In this document: in pieces, positions 36,316-39,643 of the stretch | Layout of the letters: the number at the start of each line of letters is the position of its first letter | How positions within the stretch are numbered: position 1 is the first letter of the stretch | Source of the DNA: an uncultured Polaribacter sp. | GTDB taxonomy: Bacteria > Bacteroidota > Bacteroidia > Flavobacteriales > Flavobacteriaceae | Direction of reading: 5' to 3' | DNA: 39,643 bases | NCBI GenBank assembly: GCA_938084845.1 | Contig: CALKEB010000070.1 | Coordinates: 1 to 39,643, forward strand | Translations under genes and position numbers: made by a program | Notes under the pieces: generated by a model | What the model saw: the letters and a program-made list of their open reading frames with translations, nothing else | The model's database searches: none | Told to the model about the DNA's origin: nothing

Positions 36316-37458
36316 CTAAAATCTTGATATGGCTTCTTTAATAGTTTCTTCTGGCACACACAAAGAAAAACGGATAAAACCTTCTCCTTGTGAGCCAAAA
36401 ACAGTACCTGGTGTGATAAAAATATTTTTATCATATAACACAGAATCTGTAACTTCTTCTGATTTTTCCCCTTGTGGAATCTTAGCCCAAACAAATAAGC
36501 CTGTTGCATATTTATAGTATTTTGCGTGTAACTTATCTGCCAATTGCCATACTAACTTCCTGCGTTTTTCGTAAATTTTATTCTGGTCTTGAAACCATTT
36601 GTCTGATAACTGCAATGCTTTAACTGCCCCCTTCTGAATACCATAAAACATTCCTGAATCCATATTAGATTTTACCTTTAATACCTGGTTTATAAATCGA
36701 GAATTTCCAAGTAACATCCCTACTCTCCAACCAGCCATGTTAAATGTTTTACTTAAAGAGTTTAATTCTAAAGCCACCTCTTTAGCACCATCAACTTGTA
36801 GTATACTTAAAGGGTTATCATTTAAAATAAAACTATAAGGATTATCATTAATGATTAAAATGTTGTATTTTTTACCAAAGGCAACTAATTTTTCAAAAGT
36901 TGCAAATGTAGCATTTGTACCCGTTGGCATATGAGGGTAATTTACCCACATTAACTTTACATCGCTCAAATCTAATTGCTCCAATGCTTCAAAATTGGGT
37001 TGCCAATTATTTTCTTCTACCAAATCATAAAATAAAGGATCTGCCCCTACCAACTTTGTTACAGACGTGTAGGTTGGATAGCCAGGATTGGGGATTAAAA
37101 CTTTATCGCCTTCATTTAAAAAAGCCATAGAAATATGCATAATTCCTTCCTTGCTTCCCATCAATGGTAACACTTCATTTTCAGAATTTAGAGTCACTGA
37201 ATATTTGTTATTGTAAAACTCAGAGATTGCAGCACGTAATTCTGGCAAGCCTTGATATGACTGATATTTATGTGCGTTTGCATCACCTAAACTATTTGAA
37301 ATAGCAGCTATAACACTTGCTGGTGGTTGCAAATCTGGAGAACCTATACCCATATTTATGATGGGCTTACCAGCAGCAGCTAAACCTCTAACTTCTCTTA
37401 ACTTTTTAGAGAAATAGTATTCTTGAACAGTATCTAATCTTTTTGCGGATTGTATCAT
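36316..37458 (-). CDS. class I/II PLP aminotransferase, likely aromatic
   Basis: The product has 380 residues and aminotransferase fold type I. Lys237 in SLSKTFNMAGWRVG carries PLP; Asp205 (NDNPYSF) and the NYPHMPTG segment (173-180, family NYPNNPTG) are in place, as is the C-terminal Arg in EGFIRFSLC that holds the substrate carboxylate. From its position between pheA and tyrA it most likely transaminates phenylpyruvate and 4-hydroxyphenylpyruvate to phenylalanine and tyrosine. Fold and cofactor are certain; the substrate is inferred from the operon. Similar sequences are sometimes named LL-diaminopimelate aminotransferase, but no lysine pathway gene is near. Confidence 0.88.
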   Translation of the reverse strand: MIQSAKRLDTVQEYYFSKKLREVRGLAAAGKPIINMGIGSPDLQPPASVIAAISNSLGDANAHKYQSYQGLPELRAAISEFYNNKYSVTLNSENEVLPLMGSKEGIMHISMAFLNEGDKVLIPNPGYPTYTSVTKLVGADPLFYDLVEENNWQPNFEALEQLDLSDVKLMWVNYPHMPTGTNATFATFEKLVAFGKKYNILIINDNPYSFILNDNPLSILQVDGAKEVALELNSLSKTFNMAGWRVGMLLGNSRFINQVLKVKSNMDSGMFYGIQKGAVKALQLSDKWFQDQNKIYEKRRKLVWQLADKLHAKYYKYATGLFVWAKIPQGEKSEEVTDSVLYDKNIFITPGTVFGSQGEGFIRFSLCVPEETIKEAISRF

Positions 37459-37464
37459 AATTAA

Positions 37465-38322
37465 TTATTTAGATGCTGAAATGGATTCAGAATTAGTCTT
37501 AAGCCTACCATTTTTATAGGTTCCTAAAACCTTAAATTCTTCAGCCATAATTTCTAAAATTGATGCTGCTTTTTTGTATTCGTTATAATCATTAAAAGTA
37601 ATATCTACAAAGAATGAGTATTTCCAAGGGGTTTCTATAACGGGTAAGGATTGTATTTTGGTAAGGTTCATTTTGCAATCACTTAATACATTTAAAATAG
37701 CAGCTAAGCTTCCTCTTTTGTGGTCTAATTGGAACTTTAAAGATGCTTTGTTTACATTCTCATTTAGTACTGGCCTACTCGTTTGTACAATTACAAAACG
37801 TGTTGAGTTGTCTTTAATAGTCTGAATTTCATCTTCAAGAATTTCTAAATCAAATAGTTCTGCGGCTATCTTAGGTGCAATTGCAGCTATACCTTTCAAG
37901 TTTTTATTTGAAATTCTTTTTGCAACTGCTGCAGTATCCACATCTTCCACTAATTTGATATTTGGATATTTTTTAAAAAACTCTTTACACTGCAACAAAG
38001 CCATTGGATGCGACCAAACCTCTTTAATATCTTCTAATGTTTGATTTTTTAGAGCCATTAAATGATGATGAATATTTAAATATTGTTCGTCAATAATGTA
38101 CAAGTTGCTACTATCTATAAGTGCGTAATTCGGAATTATAGAGCCTGCAATTGTATTTTCTAAAGCCATAACCCCAACGTCTGCAGAATTTTCTAACAAA
38201 CTATCTACTACTGCATCAAAAGACATACATTCTGCTAACTGAATTTCTGTCCCATAGAAATCAATAGCTACCTTATGATGATTTGAGCCCTCTGCTCCTT
38301 GTATTGCGATTATTTTTTTCAA
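37465..38322 (-). CDS. pheA: prephenate dehydratase
   Basis: The enzyme turns prephenate into phenylpyruvate. Of 285 residues, the first 180 or so form the catalytic domain, with ALENTIAGSI (53-62) and the diagnostic TRF at 174-176. An ACT regulatory domain follows: GSLA at 204-207 for the usual GALA, and QSLP at 224-227 where Phe-sensitive enzymes have ESRP, so feedback binding may differ. The start codon is TTG at 38322; no ATG or GTG lies upstream before an in-frame stop. It heads a four-gene operon with gaps of 6, 3 and 21 bases. The terminator hairpin ending 14 bases upstream and the leader peptide before it indicate control by attenuation. Confidence 0.95.
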   Translation of the reverse strand: MKKIIAIQGAEGSNHHKVAIDFYGTEIQLAECMSFDAVVDSLLENSADVGVMALENTIAGSIIPNYALIDSSNLYIIDEQYLNIHHHLMALKNQTLEDIKEVWSHPMALLQCKEFFKKYPNIKLVEDVDTAAVAKRISNKNLKGIAAIAPKIAAELFDLEILEDEIQTIKDNSTRFVIVQTSRPVLNENVNKASLKFQLDHKRGSLAAILNVLSDCKMNLTKIQSLPVIETPWKYSFFVDITFNDYNEYKKAASILEIMAEEFKVLGTYKNGRLKTNSESISASK

Positions 38323-38336
38323 CTTAGTTTACTATC

Positions 38337-38370
38337 AAAAAAAAGTCTCGAATTAACTTCGAGACTTTTT
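38337..38370 (-). terminator. leader terminator (attenuator) of the pheA operon
   Basis: On the minus strand AAAAAGTCTCGAA (38370-38358) pairs perfectly with TTCGAGACTTTTT (38352-38340) around GTTAA, giving 13 bp and an eight-U tract ending at 38337. It lies in the 5' leader, 14 bases before the pheA start codon, where it would stop all operon transcription unless prevented. A competing partner for its 5' arm is TTGAGACTTT at 38408-38399. Confidence 0.88.
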
Positions 38371-38398
38371 ATGTATTTTTTATTTAACAATATGATAC

Positions 38399-38408
38399 AA
38401 AGTCTCAA
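38399..38408 (-). promoter_or_regulatory. antiterminator segment overlapping the leader stop codon
   Basis: TTGAGACTTT (minus strand) contains the UGA stop of the leader peptide. It repeats most of the terminator's 3' arm and can pair with that terminator's 5' arm over 10 bases (eight Watson-Crick in GAGACTTT/AAAGTCTC, then one U-G and one U-A). Pairing would leave a loop of about 30 bases and would prevent the terminator. Confidence 0.7.
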
Positions 38409-38458
38409 CTTTTAGTATAAAAGTAAAAATAGAAACGTGTCCAAATTGTTGTAATCAT
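38405..38458 (-). CDS. leader peptide MITTIWTRFYFYFYTKS controlling the pheA operon
   Basis: This is a 17-codon reading frame with ATG at 38458 and TGA at 38405, about 19 bases downstream of the -7 box. It contains Trp6 and then Phe9, Tyr10, Phe11, Tyr12, Phe13, Tyr14 in strict alternation: seven aromatic codons of 17. This is the composition of the attenuation peptides PheL and TrpL of enterobacteria, although the sequence is unrelated. The genes downstream make exactly Phe and Tyr. Ribosomes stalled at the Phe/Tyr run would leave the segment 38399-38408 free to pair; ribosomes reaching the stop codon would cover it. The peptide itself probably has no function beyond being translated. Confidence 0.8.
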   Translation of the reverse strand: MITTIWTRFYFYFYTKS

Positions 38459-38476
38459 TTTCTTTATTTTGAGTAA

Positions 38477-38506
38477 CAAATCTAAAGATTAAATTCAGAT
38501 ACACAA
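38477..38506 (-). promoter_or_regulatory. promoter of the pheA operon, TTG-N19-TAGATTTG
   Basis: On the minus strand TTG (38506-38504), a 19-base spacer and TAGATTTG (38484-38477) match the consensus. Transcription should begin near 38471, about 12 bases before the leader peptide ATG and about 150 bases before pheA. Confidence 0.8.
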
Positions 38507-38627
38507 ATATTATAAGAAGAATTCGATAATTTTTATCAAAAAATCAAAATTGAAATAAAATATTGACTGATTACTAATTTTTAAGGGAATAAAATCAGTT
38601 ATGTTCATCGGACTTCCATAACCATAA

Positions 38628-39032
38628 TTGATTATCTTTAAGGCTTATAAAAAATATATTTTGGAATTAAATGTTTTAAATACACCTTTACAGTGTTGTT
38701 GTACATCTCCTATAACAGGATTCTATAGAGATGGTTTTTGTAAAACAGGTGCACAAGATTTTGGGACACATACGGTATGTGCAATTGTAACAAAAGATTT
38801 TTTAGAATATTCCTTAAGTAAGGGTAATGATTTGATAACTCCAATACCGCAATGGAATTTTCCTGGTTTACAACCAGGAGATTATTGGTGTCTCTGTATT
38901 TCTAGGTGGTTACAAGCAGAAAAAGTAGGTAATGCTCCTTTTATTAAGCTTGAAGCAACCCATATTAAATCTTTAGATTATTGCTCTTTAGATCTTTTAA
39001 AAAAGTATGAATTTCAGAAAAAAGATCAGTAA
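38628..39032 (+). CDS. DUF2237 family protein
   Basis: The product has up to 134 residues and matches the small conserved DUF2237 family: NVLNTPLQCCCTSPITGFYRDGFC, then GAQDFGTHTVCAIVTKDFLEYS, GNDLITPIPQWNFPGLQPGDYWCLC, and LEATHIKSLDY. Several Cys and the GDxWCLC segment are conserved, but the function is unknown. No ATG start exists; TTG at 38628 gives the full frame, while TTG at 38661 would start just before the conserved NVLNTP and is equally plausible. The stop codon overlaps the next ATG by one base (TAATG), so translation of the following membrane protein is probably coupled. Confidence 0.88.
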   Translation: MIIFKAYKKYILELNVLNTPLQCCCTSPITGFYRDGFCKTGAQDFGTHTVCAIVTKDFLEYSLSKGNDLITPIPQWNFPGLQPGDYWCLCISRWLQAEKVGNAPFIKLEATHIKSLDYCSLDLLKKYEFQKKDQ

Positions 39033-39445
39033 TGAATTATCAAGAAACTTTATCAACCTTATACCCACTCGTAAATTTTGGATTGGTCGTTTTAATTTGG
39101 ATTGTTCAACTCATTGTTTATCCTAGCTTCTTATTTTATAAAAGAGAAAACTTAGTGCTTTGGCATAACAAATACACGCAAAGAATTGCGATAGTTGTGG
39201 TACCCTTAATGTTAATTCAGCTGATAATCAGTTTTGCTAATTGTATATTGGATTTCAGCATAATAAAACTGTCATTTTTTTTAGTAATAGTTTTTTTATG
39301 GATATTTACATTTACTAGTTTCGCACCTATTCATTTTAAGATTTCTGAAAATAATTTTGAAACAGGGCAATTGAAACAACTAGTAAAACTTAATTGGATT
39401 AGAACAATTTTATGGACAATTCTTTTTATTTTTGAATTACTGTAG
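39032..39445 (+). CDS. four-helix membrane protein of unknown function
   Basis: The product has 137 residues with four predicted transmembrane helices (about 12-32, 49-70, 77-96 and 118-136). The first loop has YPSFLFYKRENLVLWHNKY, where Pro, Trp and His look conserved-like; the topology resembles DUF1772-type proteins, but I cannot assign a family. It overlaps the DUF2237 stop codon by one base and should be co-transcribed and translationally coupled. It is followed by a strong terminator shared with tRNA-Asp. Confidence 0.75.
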   Translation: MNYQETLSTLYPLVNFGLVVLIWIVQLIVYPSFLFYKRENLVLWHNKYTQRIAIVVVPLMLIQLIISFANCILDFSIIKLSFFLVIVFLWIFTFTSFAPIHFKISENNFETGQLKQLVKLNWIRTILWTILFIFELL

Positions 39446-39473
39446 TCAAGAAAAAAATAATAGTATATAAACG

Positions 39474-39501
39474 AAAAAAGCATCTCAAATGAGATGCTTT
39501 T
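39474..39501. terminator. bidirectional terminator between the membrane protein gene and tRNA-Asp
   Basis: GCATCTC (39480-39486) pairs with GAGATGC (39491-39497) around AAAT, with A-runs to the left and TTTT to the right. It ends the rightward pair of genes and the leftward tRNA transcript. Confidence 0.88.
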
Positions 39502-39503
39502 CG

Positions 39504-39577
39504 CGGTCTGGACGGGACTCGAACCCGCGACCTCCTGCGTGACAGGCAGGCATTCTAACCAGCTGAACTACCAAACC
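39504..39577 (-). tRNA. tRNA-Asp (anticodon GTC)
   Basis: The minus strand folds into a normal 74-base cloverleaf. The acceptor stem GGTTTGG/CCAGACC has one U-G pair, the D-arm begins TAGTTCAGCTGGTTAGA, the anticodon stem CCTGC/GCAGG encloses GTC (39543-39541), and the T-arm CGGGTTCGAGTCCCG is complete. Discriminator base is G73, as expected for aspartate. The 3' CCA is not encoded (the next bases are CGA) and must be added by the CCA-adding enzyme. The gene has its own promoter at 39595-39624. Confidence 0.96.
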
Positions 39578-39594
39578 GTTGCTAATAGCGGGTG

Positions 39595-39624
39595 CAAATA
39601 TAACACACATTTTTATATTTGCAA
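39595..39624 (-). promoter_or_regulatory. promoter of tRNA-Asp, TTG-N19-TATATTTG
   Basis: On the minus strand TTG (39624-39622), a 19-base spacer and TATATTTG (39602-39595) match the consensus, followed by CACCCGCTA before the tRNA. The same 17-base element TATATTTGCACCCGCTA occurs at both strong promoters in the left flank, marking a stable-RNA promoter class. Confidence 0.85.
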
Positions 39625-39643
39625 ACATAAATCTTAAAATAAT

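Larger units (their letters stand above)
38323..38627. other. 305-base gap holding the pheA operon leader
   Basis: On the minus strand this gap contains a full attenuation region: promoter (38477-38506), leader peptide (38405-38458), pairing segment (38399-38408) and terminator (38337-38370). The rest (38507-38627) would hold the start region of the rightward DUF2237 gene. No consensus promoter is seen there, only TATCTTTA at 38633-38640, inside the beginning of that reading frame. Confidence 0.8.

Noticed and set aside
1..39643. mobile elements, CRISPR arrays, toxin-antitoxin or defence genes
   Set aside because: No transposase, integrase, regularly spaced repeat or recognisable defence gene was found; gene content and composition look uniform and core-like.

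Overview
The window is about 40 kb of low-GC chromosome from a member of the Bacteroidota, almost certainly the family Flavobacteriaceae. Four things point there. Promoters have the TTG-N19/20-TAnnTTTG form, and Shine-Dalgarno sequences are nearly absent. Surface proteins are SPII lipoproteins or carry a type IX secretion (T9SS) C-terminal sorting domain. The marker genes include a type III glutamine synthetase, the roughly 390-residue PurM variant, a Porin_10-type porin and DUF5723. Genus cannot be fixed from the sequence alone. No insertion sequence, prophage or CRISPR array is visible; the region reads as core genome.

Layout. Positions 1-575 hold no gene but contain minus-strand promoters (two strong, one weak) that point off the left edge; the two strong ones match the tRNA-Asp promoter at the right edge, so a stable-RNA operon probably begins just outside. 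576-3578 is a lipoprotein plus DUF5723 outer-membrane pair. 3723-7046 is the translation operon thrS-infC-rpmI-rplT, with an infC start codon that appears to be AUA and hairpins before rpmI and rplT. 7126-7695 is a coiled-coil membrane protein. 7763-12843 on the minus strand carries a type III glutamine synthetase, a PurM-type synthase, a cut-short GAF protein and prfA. Divergent from these is a eukaryote-like type II glutamine synthetase (13008-14033). Then come a DUF4136 lipoprotein, a fused acyl-CoA mutase of the IcmF type, pruA, a secreted metalloprotease, lipB, an NdpA-like protein, rnhB, a porin with a small membrane partner, an NhaC antiporter, a Cys/Met PLP enzyme divergent from an Lrp regulator, a YceI lipoprotein with a 30-residue CDGSH protein, and dtd-rsgA.

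The right part (34357-38322, minus strand) is an aromatic amino acid operon: pheA, aminotransferase, tyrA, and DAHP synthase fused to chorismate mutase. Together these make phenylalanine and tyrosine. Upstream of pheA the sequence shows what looks like a complete ribosome-mediated attenuator. It has a consensus promoter, a 17-codon leader peptide (MITTIWTRFYFYFYTKS) with alternating Phe and Tyr codons, a segment at the leader stop codon that can pair with the terminator's 5' arm, and a 13-bp terminator hairpin with eight U, ending 14 nt before pheA. This is the most interesting item in the window. The window closes with a DUF2237 gene, a four-helix membrane protein and tRNA-Asp (GTC).
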